Assembly: GCA_026686845.1 (NCBI GenBank)
Contig: JAIVEN010000019.1
Location: 29,454,501-29,518,500, forward strand
Direction: 5' to 3'
Length of the DNA stretch: 64,000 nt
Source of the DNA: Adenanthera pavonina
Lineage: Eukaryota; Streptophyta; Magnoliopsida; Fabales; Fabaceae
This document shows, in pieces, positions 1 to 12,042 of the stretch (position 1 is its first letter; each line of letters begins with the position of its first letter). The position numbers and the translations under genes are program-made. The notes under the pieces were generated by a model. The model saw nothing but the letters and a program-made list of their open reading frames with translations. It was not told the DNA's origin and did no database searches.

Positions 1-721
1 AAGTATGATGTGATTGGAGTGATCTGATTGATGTGATAATAAAACACCAACAAAGATACAATATGACGGGATAGATTTGGCAGCATGGAGAGAGTAAAAA
101 AAAATCATGAGAATGAATTTCTTTTTTCGGGTAAATGAGTGTTTTTATAATTTAAATAATTACTTTTGATCATTCTATTCTTGACCCCCCAATTTGAAGG
201 GACAAGAAAAATTAGATTTAGGATGATTAAAAATGTCTTATAAAGTCATCGGTTGCCATTTCATTCCATTCTAAAAAAAATCTCTCAAATAATGATTCAA
301 CTTATATAGCTATTTTATTCCATTCTATTCCCACCTAAAAAAACTCTCAAAGATAGCATAATATTTCAATGGCTATCTAAACTGCAAGATGAAGCTCTGC
401 AATTCATGACCACGAATCGCTGCAAAGATTTCTTGGTGCCAAAGCAAATAGTTCTTTTCTTCTCATCGAATTTCACATTGAGGTTGTGAGTAAACACTAT
501 TGCTTCATTTGGTTACCAAAAAAAAAAAGTATTGCTTCCACGTTCAATCCTTGTTTCGGAATCGAGGTTGAAACTGTGAAGTTTTTCATGGCCGGGCATC
601 AAAACTGTTACTATTATTAATTTTTGTATGAATTTATGTGCGAAAACATGTGTGTTATTTTTAAAAAAGAAAACTAATTAATAGAAACAACGTCACGCTC
701 TTAACATTTTTTTCTAGTTTA

Positions 722-1000
722 TACTTCCTTCAGTTTCAAAAGAAAAAAAATATTTCACGAATATTAATGAAGAAAGTTGAAATTGATTAAAGATAATTAC
801 TTTATCTCATATATATATATATATTTTAAATTATTTTTACTTAATTAATCTATTTCTCAATTTCTTCTAAAGATGTATTTCATAACTCTCAATAGTGTTA
901 ATGATGGAGGGTAATTTTGATAAAAAAAATTAATACAATATTAAAAAATTTTTTATAAATAAAAATTTTTTTTTTGGTTATGAATAAGATGGAAGAAAGT
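722..1000. mobile_element. Stowaway-like MITE
   Basis: The left end reads TACTTCCTTCAGTTTC and the right end, read on the other strand, ACTTTCTTCCATCTTA. These are imperfect terminal inverted repeats of the Stowaway/Tc1-mariner type (CTCCCTCCGT-like). The interior is AT-rich and non-coding. Boundaries are good to a few bases. Confidence 0.55.
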
Positions 1001-1059
1001 ATTAATTACAAAGAGTCTCTAACATATTTGCTTCAAACGCGACAAAAATGAATCCGATC

Positions 1060-1086
1060 GGCCCATTTCATTTTGTAACTTGGGCC
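1060..1086. promoter_or_regulatory. Pair of site II (TGGGCC/GGCCCA) elements upstream of SRP68
   Basis: GGCCCA at 1060-1065 and TGGGCC at 1081-1086 lie about 400 bp upstream of the SRP68 start codon. In plants such TCP-bound site II motifs mark promoters of broadly expressed translation and housekeeping genes. The role here is inferred from position. Confidence 0.45.
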
Positions 1087-1489
1087 CACTAAAGCGCAGC
1101 CTTTTTGTCAGAAAAGTGAAAGGAAATGCCCAAAGACCAAACCAAAAAACAAAGACACACCAAGGTAATTTCGCCTGACTGGAGACTGGGGTCGAGGGGC
1201 CATCATCTTCAATTCATTTTCTGCGACGTGCTTTAGCCCATAATCCTTCTCGGGCACCTTGTTAGGCCAGGAGCATCCATAACCACGCGCCGCCGTCTAC
1301 CTGGTAACTCGATTAGGTTCGTCTCTAATCCCTTCGTTTCATTTATTAGTTTCGAGATCTATTTATGGAGGATGTTTGATTGCCGAGAAGATGATGTGTT
1401 AATTTTCACCTCTCACCAACCAAACGCATTGTGGCGGCTTCCTAATTTGCGTCTCTTGTGATTGCATTGTCTGAACTTACGAAGGCTTG

Positions 1490-4400
1490 ATGGTCAAGGA
1501 GAGTGAAGTGTCGGCTATGAAAGTCGACGATCCAAAATCGAATTCTGATCAGATCGTTCCCAAATTCTCTATTAACGGTTAGCCTTTTTAATTTTTTTCT
1601 TCCTTCATTGCATGTGCCTCTTCGTGAATAAACTTCGTTTTGAATCTGCTCCACACTGTGAGCAGCTGTGTTTTGTTAATTTTCAGGATCATCAATGTTT
1701 TTAAGTTTACATTGTTAGGCCACTAAATGGCGCACACATGAGCTTATAGTGAGACTTTGGTCACTCAGTTGGTTCTGTATTTTATCTTCCAGTACTGCAG
1801 CTCTTAAAATCTGCACAAATGCAGCATGGCTTGCGGCACGGAGATTACACTCGTTATCGGTATGTATTTTTTATCATTCGTATTATGATTTCAAATAGGC
1901 TTTTATGTATCTGCGTTTAGATGTGTTTTCATCCCGGACAATAATGCATAACCTTATTGAATAACAATGTGCTACTTCAACTGCCATGCTGCAGCATATC
2001 AGTTTTACTTTTACTCTCCTTGTCCTTTGTTAATTTACCTTTCATAACTTTGTGTGCCTTGGTGAGCCATGATGAACTTTGAGTCTTACAGTAGCTGTAT
2101 GACATCGTCGGAGAGTGGTTTTATGGCCTAATTGTTCATCGCAACTTGTGGAAGCCATTAGTTCGCGGCTTCAATTAATTGCTTTATATTACGAACTATA
2201 GATAAATTGCTAATGGATGGATTTTTCTTTTTTAATCCTGTAGAAGGTATTGCACAGCTCGTTTGAGGAGGTTATATAAATCATTGAAGTTTACCCATGG
2301 TCGTGGCAAATACTCAAAAAGAACCATTACTGAATTTACCGTTGCTGAAGTTAGGTATACTTTACTGCATGATTCTGTTTTGATGTAAATTCTGCCACCC
2401 TTTCTGTCTAATTGACTTGGATTGAAATTGTGTTATTGTAAGGCAAGAGTATCTTCATTATGATCAAATTGTCTTTGGGTTCATCTTAGAATCACAGACT
2501 TATATAGCAATCAAAATTGAAGATTGTTGAAGGTTCAATATTATATCAGTTAGAGTTGACATTTACAGGATCTGTAAACAACCATCAATTGCATGAGTTG
2601 GACCATGAATTATTGGCCTTGATATTGCAAGCCATTCAGAGAAGTAATAGAAGAAAGTTTCAACTTTGATCTGAAACTTTTCTATTGACCTGCTTCAGCT
2701 GTCCCGTTGTTGGGACAAGAGTGCACTGAATCTGAGTCACAGGAATAAACCCACTCTTACTTGTATAATGACTTGGTCTCAAGGCCCCAGAATGAAAGTT
2801 TACCTTGACCCTTTAATAAATATAATGTTTAACAAAATTTTGGGAAAATATCCTAAAGTAATTATAATTTTCCATACAGGCTGGCATGAATGTTTTTCAT
2901 GAGTATAATCTTTCTACATCTTCTTAAAATTGGAGTTGTATGGTGGCAAATACATTGGCTTCCTTCTTAGAAATGCTGTATATCTTGGAATTGTACTATT
3001 AAAAATCTGTAAAGTTGAGTTCGTTATGAAAATATTCAGCTGATGGGGGGGATCTATACATTTTGGATCAGTCAAGCAGCAGTTCACTTTCGTCATTTCT
3101 CTTGAATAGCTTTTAGATATCTCAGTGTTCCTATTGCTATTTTGCATGTTTGTGATTCCCTGTACCTGAGAATGTCCGAAAAAGATTTGAATGATGTTTG
3201 GAAGGAGAATAATCAATTTTATTAAGTTATTTGGTTTCAATTCAGGTTTCTTCATATAGTACTCTATTCAGCAGAGAGAGCTTGGAGTCATGCTATGGAG
3301 AAAAGACAGCTTCCAGATGGTCCAAATGCACATCAGCGGATCTACTTGATTGGCAGGTTGCGGAAAGCAGTAAAGTGGGCAGCTTTGTTTTCACAACTTT
3401 GCACAGCCAAGGCAGATTCTAGAACATCTTTGGAAGCTGAGGTGTGTCTTTTAATCAATTGTTTCAATAAATTTATCTTGTGACTATTGTATTTGACATT
3501 TCATGGGGTCATGGTTTATTTGCTAAAGTATCTTATTTTGCCTTTGCCTTTTATTTCTTTCTCTTTTTATTACATTGTTTTCCTTTCCACATCTTCAGAG
3601 CAGATCAATTTAGCATTTCAAATGGTTTTCTTTTTCTTTATATCTTCTTGGCTGCTTACAATTTTTTTTCCCTTGATTAAGAGTGAAATTGCCACCTCTT
3701 TTCATGTTTTGTTTGCTGAATTGTAGGCTTATGCATCCTATATGAAGGGGAGCTTATTGTTTGAACAAGATCAGAATTGGGACGTGGCATTAATGCACTT
3801 CAAAAGTGCAAGGTAGATTCTACTGTCTCCTTTATTCTCCCTTCATTGAAGCAAAGATGACATAGATGCTCTTTTTTGGATGGATAAAGCATAAGATAGG
3901 CTGAATTAAAATATTCCTGTAATGAATTTGGATTATTCGTGTTATTTTATTTTGTCAATGCTTCTTGTTGGGTTTGTGTGCCCTCACATGCTATATTGTG
4001 GGATGCTTTTTCTTGTTGTTTAAATCGTTTGAGCTTTTAACCTTCTCCTTATTTTAAAGGGCTGTATATGAGGAATTAGGGAAATATGGAGATCTGGATA
4101 ATCAAATTTTATGCCGTGAACGAGTTGAGGAATTAGAACCTAGTATCAGATACTGCCTTCACAAAGTTGGCCAGTCAAATCTGCAAGCTTCTGAGCTTTT
4201 ACACATTGGTGATATGGAAGGTCCTGCACTAGACCTTTTCAAAGCTAAATTAGAGGTTGGTTTTGATTTGTTTTATTATCAATAATTTAAGTCATGTACT
4301 GTACTTAATTTTTTGCAAATCAACATATTTCTACTTGTGTGGACTTGTGCCAGTAATTTAAATCATTAGCAAATAATGTTCCATGTATGGTTCTAGTTAC

Positions 4401-7400
4401 TGCATCTGTTAATGTGTTTTACAATTTTCATAAGAGAGTTTTAATTGACTTAATCTTGGAAGCAAGTAGCTTTGTTTGAAAAATAACAAGCTTAATATGT
4501 ACAATTTCTATGTTGAGAATACAAAATTAAATAGTTGTCATTTCAGGCTGTTATGGCAGAGGCAAGATCTCAACAAGCTGCTTCCATGACAGAGTTTCAT
4601 TGGCTTGGTCATCGATTTCCAATATCAAATGCAAAAACAAGGGTTGCCATTTTAAAAGGTTGGTTGCTTTTTTCTCCTATGATTCAAAAGGGTATTGAAT
4701 TGAGAATTTCAGCTAACTGTTGCTTAGTTTTATAGTCATCCTTTTCAAGTCTCAATCGGGCTCCAGCCTCCATGTGAATCGGACGAGTTCATCTCACTAA
4801 TTCAAATGTCATTTTTTTTTTGGTCAACTAATTCAAATGTCATTTACAAGTGCACTTTAGATGCCCTTCTCTCTGTGTTGTCTCTTTCCTGGGGTGTGCT
4901 TTGGTTGAGTTACTGTAGCGCAGTCCAGATGGCTCATAATGTGACAGTTTCTCCCTTGTGTGGATGCTAATATGCAAAGTCTGGACTAGTTTTTATTTGT
5001 ATCAAATAAATGGTGATAATGATTGTTTGAAGCGCTTGTTTGGTATGTTTTCAACTGTTTGAGTTATGCCCGAGCTTCACTGTGTTAGATTTGTGGAAAG
5101 CAACTCATTTATTCTTTATTGTAAAATAGTTTGGCCAGTGTTAATTTGTGTTTTCCATGCATTTTCTGTGACTTCTATGCCTCCATTGACATCCTTAATT
5201 TTGGAAATTTTACTTAGCTGATATGGACATGTTAAAACCATTCATAATATATTATTCATCTGGTGCAAGTGCAAACATGTTCATCAATGAGGATGCCCTT
5301 GGAAATAACATTTTAATTGCCTAACATTTTGATTTGCTAGAATCCAGGTATTCAAGGATTAAAGTCTCGCTACTGTAAAATTTAAACACCTAAAAATTAC
5401 CAATTTTTTAATTGGGAAATGCAATTTTGACTGAGAATCAAATACTTCATCTTGTTTCTCTTTTCTTTTTTCTTTTTCCTCTCTTGATAAATGTGTTTAA
5501 CAAATTAAACTTGTTAAATTTTTCCAGAATCAATTGCGTCCCCAAGGTTATTATTTTTACTTTATGCTTCCTGTGCTTAAAGAGCATGCTCTTCTGTATT
5601 CATCTATTCAAGAATCATGAAACAATTATGCTTTATAATATAATATAATATATATATATATATATGCATGCATGTATATGTGTTCGTGCGTGTGCATATG
5701 TATACACATTGACATTTGATAATTTCCCTTTTATTTTTTCCTTGGTTCAGCTAGGTTTAAACTGTGTCAAGTGATGTCTGTATTTGACTTGTTTTCTCAG
5801 CTCAGGAGCTGGAGAAAGATTTACATGGTCCCTCTGCAGATTCAATCCCAGCAGATAAAAGGCTTGCTACGTTTGACAAGATATTTTCAGCATATCATGA
5901 AGCAAGAGGCTATATTCGGGCTGACCTGGTATGTGAAGTCACTTGTTCTTGATGTTCAAGTATAATTGTGTTGAGTCCACCTTAGACGGGGTTAGAGGGA
6001 TTTGAGCAAAGGATTGCTAATTCAATCCTATTGTACAAAAAGAAAAGAGAGTGCTTTATTTATGCCATTTGGTTCTATTTCCTTATCATATAATTTGTTA
6101 TGTATTTTATGTATTATAGGCCACTGCAGGAAGTGCAGAAAGTGTAAAAGATGACTTATATGGTCTTGATAAGGCTGTCAGTGCTGTCCTAGTGGAAAGA
6201 ACTATTGAGCGCAACCTCTTGTTGGTTAAGGTTGCAAAAAGTAAACTCGCTAGGCGCCGTGATGAGAAAAATGAGAAAGTCACAAAACCGGAAGAGCTTG
6301 TTCGCTTATATGATCTCCTGCTGCAGGTTGACGTCAATATTGTTTTGTTATGTTTGTCCTTACGTTGATTCATTGCTCTTTTCTTTATTTAAAGATCCTC
6401 CAGCCTGTTGCATGCTTTTAATGTTATGTAACTCAGATGGAATGACAATGGTTGTATGTACATGGCAGAATACTACTGATCTTTCTGATTTAGTCAGTTC
6501 TGGAAGGGATAAAAAACCAGAAGAAGTGAGCTTTGCAGAAGAGTGTGCAAACAAAACCTTGGCTTTTCGAGCAGAAAGGTTAGCTTCCTTCAACCAAATA
6601 TTCTTGCTGCTTGTCAAATTATCCTGTTTTAGTTTATTGCTTTTTCTATTGTGTATCCTTCGGTTTCTCATTTTCGTATTATTCAAGGTGTGTCTTGGTA
6701 CTGATCAGCACCTTTTTCTATCAAGCTCTCTCTCTCTCTCTCTCTCTACTTCTGTTATATTACTATTTAGAAAGAAAAGAATCTTTCAACTTCTTATTTA
6801 CATCAATAAGGCATCTTGCTACCTGATCTGAGTGGAGGTGCTTCCAATTGAATGTGCAGGTGTTTTTATGTGGCAAGGTCATACAGCATGGCTAGAAAAA
6901 GGGCTGAAGCATATGCTTTGTACTGTCGTGCTCGTAATTTGGCAGAGGATGCCCTAAGAAAACTTCAAATTTCAAATGGCAACAATCTGGTAAAATTATT
7001 CATTTTTTTAAGATCTGACTGCTGGACACCTCCTTTTGTTCACTCCAATTTGCGGCCTACCTGATCACCTTTGCAGCATTAAGCTCTTGATTTTTAAGTG
7101 GGAAATTCTGTTGACCTTTATCCCTTAATTTTCTTTGATATATTGGTTTGGACTCAACTATGCTGATGTTTGGTGAACTTATGATGAGAAACTGTTGGGC
7201 TATTAACTGTTGTTTTATGATCTTATTTGAATTTATAAACCATATTTTCTATTAAGATTACGCCCGAGCTATAATAATGAAGCACTATGGATGATTTGAT
7301 TACTTTTTTATTTTCTCTCTTCACTATTTGTGCATGGGGATTTGACAGATTATGATGAAAGATTTGGAGGGCTTGTGCAATGAGAGCAGATCTAACAGTT

Positions 7401-7960
7401 GCATAGAGCATGCCATGGGGATTATGGAAGAGAAGAGGGCACCGGATAATCTATCTGAAAGGATATCCAAAATATCATTGACTGGAGATAAGCAGGTAGT
7501 ATTTATCATTCTCTGATTCTCTCTTTGCTAGTTCCTCTACTTCTCTTGTTATGATCCTTCTGTTTTTCTGGTGCAAGCATAATTTAGTTGCCATATCTGT
7601 TTACCTTTCACTTCTTGAAATTCAATGGCCATAATTCAGGAGACATACCATTGTTTTTTTCTGGGACAATAGACATACTATTGTTTGCATGAACCATTAT
7701 TGATATATTCTGATGAGATGCATCCATACCTGTTTCAGCTGGAGAAGTTCCTGATGGAGAAACTTGATGTCTATGAGTCAGCCGTGGGTGATGCAAATGT
7801 AAAAAGTGCTCCACGCATTGCAGCCTTTCCACCAGCTTTCATGGCAATTCCGCGCAATCCTATTGTGCTGGATCTGGCGTTTGATATGATAGACTTCCCA
7901 TCTATTGAAAATAGGATGAAGAAGGACAGAAAGGGTTTCATCAGCAGAATATTTGGTTGA
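1490..7960 (+). CDS. SRP68: Signal recognition particle subunit SRP68
   Basis: Encodes the 68-kDa subunit of the cytosolic signal recognition particle, which binds 7S RNA as a heterodimer with SRP72 and supports co-translational targeting to the ER. Thirteen exons: 1490-1577, 1793-1859, 2244-2354, 3246-3441, 3727-3812, 4060-4255, 4547-4658, 5801-5928, 6120-6326, 6469-6578, 6860-6989, 7349-7495, 7739-7960. All introns are GT-AG and the spliced frame is 599 codons plus stop, usual for plant SRP68. The basic N-terminal half (including RRYCTARLRRLYKSLKF near residues 50-66) fits the RNA-binding region; helical repeats follow, and the C-terminal part would contact SRP72. The protein ends in ENRMKKDRKGFISRIFG. 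The start is the first ATG of the open frame, followed by a short acidic leader as in homologues. No signal peptide or membrane segment is seen. I see no defect. Identity rests on family recognition. Confidence 0.95.
6725..6748 (+). repeat. (CT)n microsatellite in an SRP68 intron
   Basis: About twelve CT units form a pyrimidine tract inside the intron between the exons ending at 6578 and starting at 6860. It is likely to vary in length between individuals. Confidence 0.85.
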
Positions 7961-8227
7961 CTCATTCGAGAGTTTTTGGTTCTTTTCATTTAACATTCTT
8001 GACAACTAATCTGTCGATTACCTTTGCACATTATTGTTAAGAATTTTTAGATGTTGATATGAAAATTTTGGTCAGATATGTGGATAATTTCGGCCTAATG
8101 TTTGTATCATTACTACTTTGTTAGATACTATATTGGATAATAATCTGCAAAGGCGGGGTTTTCCATTATCACTGGATAGTTAATGGCATAATCTTCACGT
8201 ATTAGGAATACTGTGTCTAAAAGTATG

Positions 8228-8349
8228 GTAACGATGTCAAGCATTCAAACATGTGGGTGAGGGAATACTCATCATGCTTGATATTGCATTAAGGTAACAA
8301 GATCATTGTAACGATGTCAAGCATTCGAACAAGTGGCTGAGGGAAATAT
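8228..8349 (+). repeat. Local direct duplication, 80-bp offset
   Basis: The segment beginning GTAACGATGTCAAGCATTC at 8228 recurs at 8308 with a few substitutions over about 42 bp. It lies in the region downstream of SRP68. No gene is affected. Confidence 0.75.
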
Positions 8350-8997
8350 CAGATCAATGATGCGGTAAAAATCGATCGCACATTTGATAAACCGACTCTG
8401 GGAGCAAGCTGTAGGCATACTTTTAAGTTCAGGGCATAGACGCTGAGCATTGAGTACGCTCTAATTGGCTCAACACTATGAGCACTTGGCACGCTGCATG
8501 CAACTATGTGGATCAGTACGTGGATCGTGCTGCGGAGACATGCCACTACAGTAAATTTATCGAAAGCTCGTATAAGACCTCTCCTGCCCCAGTAGTTAAG
8601 TTCACAGATGAACATAGAACAGATAACGGAACAAAGAAAATGAAAGAGGGGGAGCAAAGAATTAAAAAGAAAGAAAGAAATGAACGTTGTGGAAAGAAAA
8701 AATTACTTGCAGATTTGCATTCGTGACCTCGTGCACTCCTGTAATTAAAAGTGTTTGCATTTTGAATTAGAAAAAAAGATTAAAAGGAATAAAAGTCTTA
8801 ACTTGTGTGTGACTTTTTTACTTGTTCTTTAACCAAAAGTTACATGCAGCTATGTTTAGCATATGTGACTTTTATACTTTTTCTTTAATCAACACCTGAG
8901 TGCTTGCGACCAAAAATTCAAAGAAATTTGAATTTAAAATTTGAAACCACTTTAAGTGTGTGTTTGGATTAGATTTTATATAATTAAATAAGATTGA

Positions 8998-9345
8998 AGG
9001 CTTGTTTGGATACTTCTCATAATCATTTATGAAAACTCATAAGTGCTTATTTCTAAAATTTACCAAACACACCACCTATTTTAATAATTAATTGTACTTC
9101 AAATAAGTGATTATAGGAAAAACTAATTTTTCTACTTATTAGAATCACTTATCGACCACTCTACTTCTCCATAATCACTTCTTTTAATTCTCCTTTTCAT
9201 TATCCACCCAACAATCATTAAAACCCAAAAAATCTAAACACATTAATTTATTTTCTCAAAATCACTTCTTAATGAAAAACATCCAAATATTAAATCACTT
9301 TTGATTAAATTAATTCTAATTAAAATTCATTCTACAAAATTAGTA
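8998..9345. mobile_element. Dispersed AT-rich repeat, family A (copy 1)
   Basis: Shares an ordered series of words with copies near 31640-31965 and 34440-34740: AAATAAGTGNTTATAG, TATNATAATCACTTATC, TTTTCTCAAAATCACTT and AAATCACTTTT. It is non-coding and about 300-350 bp long, consistent with an old MITE or similar short element. Ends and superfamily cannot be fixed by eye. Confidence 0.5.
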
Positions 9346-9348
9346 CAT

Positions 9349-9505
9349 GTTTGAATTAATTTTTTCATAATTGACTATAAGAATAAGTAATTATATCAAA
9401 ATTTAATTATATTTAGATGCTTTTACCTTAAAAATGATTTTGATAAAATTAAATATACTTGGATGACTTCAATAAAAACACTTTTAGATGAATAACATCT
9501 TTTCT
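9349..9505. repeat. Dispersed AT-rich repeat, family B (copy 1)
   Basis: Contains TTAGATGCTTTTACC and AAAAATGATTTT followed by a GGATGA/AATAAAAACACTTTTAGATG-like tail. The same words flank a probable nested insertion at 28801-29650. It is non-coding; class unknown. Confidence 0.4.
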
Positions 9506-11280
9506 AGCGACAAAATTAAAAGTAAGAAACATCACTTTGCAGTGTGCACCATTACACAAAATGTCTGAGAGATGAGCCGTTCTGCTCATGTGGGTCGTTG
9601 ATAATATAATTTGTTAAATGCTACAAAAAAAATATAATTTGTTAAAAAATTTATTTGGTGGACAAAAAAGTTATTGGTTTATATTGATTTTTCTTTTAAA
9701 TTTCATCAAGGTGCAAAATCCTGACTTAAAAGCCCAGAAATGCTGTAGGGGCATAATGTTAGGAAAGTAGTATCTATAAAATGAAATATGTGATTAGAAA
9801 ATTAGATTCTTAGAAAATATGTATTTAGAAGTGTGTAAATTATGTTGTCTTTAAGATGATATTTGCTCTCACTATGTTTGCTGCTGGGTTTGCAGCAAAT
9901 CATCCTTAAGAATTATCCCAAATACTTATAAAGATATATAAACAGTAACTTTCAGAATCTTTTCTATAGAACCTGTTGAAGTTTCATAGTAGAATTTCAA
10001 GAGGGATGTAATGTTTATTCACACTTTAATGTCTCTATCACATCTTCTAATGTGTGCTTATATAATAATATACCTATTCAATTTTAAATTAACAGTTTAA
10101 ATTTAAATGATCACTTAATTTAGGTTATTATAGTAGTTTAAAATTTAAATAGAATTAAATATTTTAAATTAGAAGATAAATATTAAATTTCATTTTAATA
10201 CAACGCACATATTTATAACACAAATTAATAACTTAGTTTTTCAAGTTAGATATTATTTCTAACACATAAAAGGGGGAAAAAAGGAAAAAGCAGTAAACTA
10301 GACAACAAAGCTGAGACGATAACCGTGCTTTGGATGTGTTGAAGTCTACGTTGCGAAAGGGAACAATTGCAGAGGCAGAGAACGACGGGTGCTCCTTCTG
10401 TTATCAACAGCTTCTGTGCTGAGCGTGCCAAAGTGCTCACATGCCTTGGCTCTTTCTATTTCAGTACGTCAAACATATTCTTTCTCTATTTCTGTAAGTT
10501 TTTTTAATACACACACAAACATCTTCTCATACCAGGCCAAAACCCCAAAAAAAAAATATTTATATGAATTTTGTTTAAACTATATTTTTATTTTATTTTT
10601 TGTTTTTTTAGAATTTTTAAGTTTTTGTGTGATTGTGTCTATGTGAAAAATATTTTTTTAATTTAAATACTTCTATATTTATGTTAGATGGAAGTTGGAA
10701 GATATTTTAATAAATAACAATTTAAAATTAAACGGTACAAATACATAAATAACAAATCACGCCCCAATGCCAAAACGTGCCATGTCACATTCAGATTGAA
10801 TGTTCTTGTTAAAAAAAAAAGGCGAGAGAGAATATCTCTTAATGTTATAAATTATTTTTATTGTCTGTTTTTTTTAACTATACAATATTAATTTTTCTTT
10901 AGATTGTAGAGAAGTTGGACTTATGCCCAATAATACATACAAAAAGCCTCTTTTATATTCTTCCTTTTTTTTTTGACCTGTCACTCTTTTATATTCTTCA
11001 AAACACAATTTTCTCTTAACTAAAAATTTATAAGTAGAAAAAAGGCATATGGGATTAAGTCAAATAAATTCAATTTCACTTTTTTTTTATTTTCTCTCTT
11101 AAATGTGTTTTAAACAATAACATAATAGAAATTTAATGATTGAATCCTTGATTCTAGAAGACATCTAAACAAAGGATAGGTGTAAAACACATTATGTGGT
11201 GTCTGTATATTCAATAATCAAGATATATTTAATAATCTAATGTACTTAAAAATTTCTAAATGCTTCTAACCGGGTGACAT

Positions 11281-11388
11281 TCTTCAATTTACTTTTGTTG
11301 GTTTAAAATTAAATGAAAAATAAATGGAAAGATTTCTTCAATTTACTTTTGTTGGTTTAAAATTAAATAAAAAATAAATGGAAAGATT
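11281..11388 (+). repeat. Tandem duplication, two 54-bp units
   Basis: Two nearly identical units beginning TCTTCAATTTACTTTTGTTG start at 11281 and 11335, with one visible substitution (ATGAAAA versus ATAAAAA). It is a recent local duplication about 700 bp upstream of the VAN3-like start codon. Confidence 0.85.
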
Positions 11389-12042
11389 TATGATTACTTA
11401 AGTATAATATCTTGAGTTTAAGACAATATAAATGTAGAAAACGTCTCTAGAAAAATTCTTTTGATTAGGATTTGATCGTCACTTGATCCGGATTAATTGG
11501 AACTTAAAATGGTATTAGATGGTTATTAAAAAATAGATTAAAAAATATTTCATACAATAATAATTTGATTAATACTAATAAACGGAATTGTAAATTAAAT
11601 TTGAGGTGAGTGCATTCACAAGTGATGCAGTGATGGGTAGAAGCTGTAAGCCAAGAGGCAAGGAGACCAGAGCACCATTTCTTTTTGTCCGAAAGAAAAT
11701 TATTGGAATGTGTGAGGACGACATGTCGTGGCACGATCAAGAGAGAGAAAGAACAAAGCAGTTAGAAAGAGAACGACAAAAAGGCGTGTGAGAGATTTCG
11801 AGCGACAGACACGAAAATTCGCTCTCCCTCAGTTATCAACTTTCATCTGCATGACACACTCTCTCCCTTCCTTTTCCTTCAAATACGCTCTAAATAATAT
11901 TAATTTTAACTTAACAAGAACCAACTTCCTCTCTCTCCTCTTTAAAATTAGATTCTTACCAAATCATCCATCTCCGCAAAGAACAAAAAGAAGACGAGGA
12001 CGAGGAAGAAGAAGAATATTTATTGATTTTTATTTTTCCAAA

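Larger units (their letters stand above)
1..1489. other. Intergenic DNA and presumed SRP68 promoter/leader
   Basis: No coding region is supported here. The first ~1 kb is AT-rich and carries a Stowaway-like MITE (listed separately). From about 1050 the base composition becomes more balanced and two site II-type motifs (GGCCCA/TGGGCC) appear, as is common upstream of plant housekeeping genes. The stretch about 1200-1489 is probably the SRP68 5' leader; the transcription start cannot be placed from sequence. Confidence 0.6.
7961..12042. other. Intergenic region between SRP68 and the VAN3-like gene
   Basis: Holds the SRP68 3' UTR (probably to about 8150), two local direct duplications (8228-8349 and 11281-11388), and two dispersed AT-rich repeats at about 8998-9345 and 9349-9505. 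From about 11590 it turns into the presumed promoter and pyrimidine-rich 5' leader of the next gene. Open frames here (for example around 8478-8726 and 11728-12192) lack family similarity and match UTR-like sequence. Confidence 0.6.

Noticed and set aside
6205..6831. 208-codon open frame on the plus strand
   Set aside because: It reads through an SRP68 exon in the wrong frame and into introns rich in CT and T; the true frame there is fixed by splicing to neighbours.
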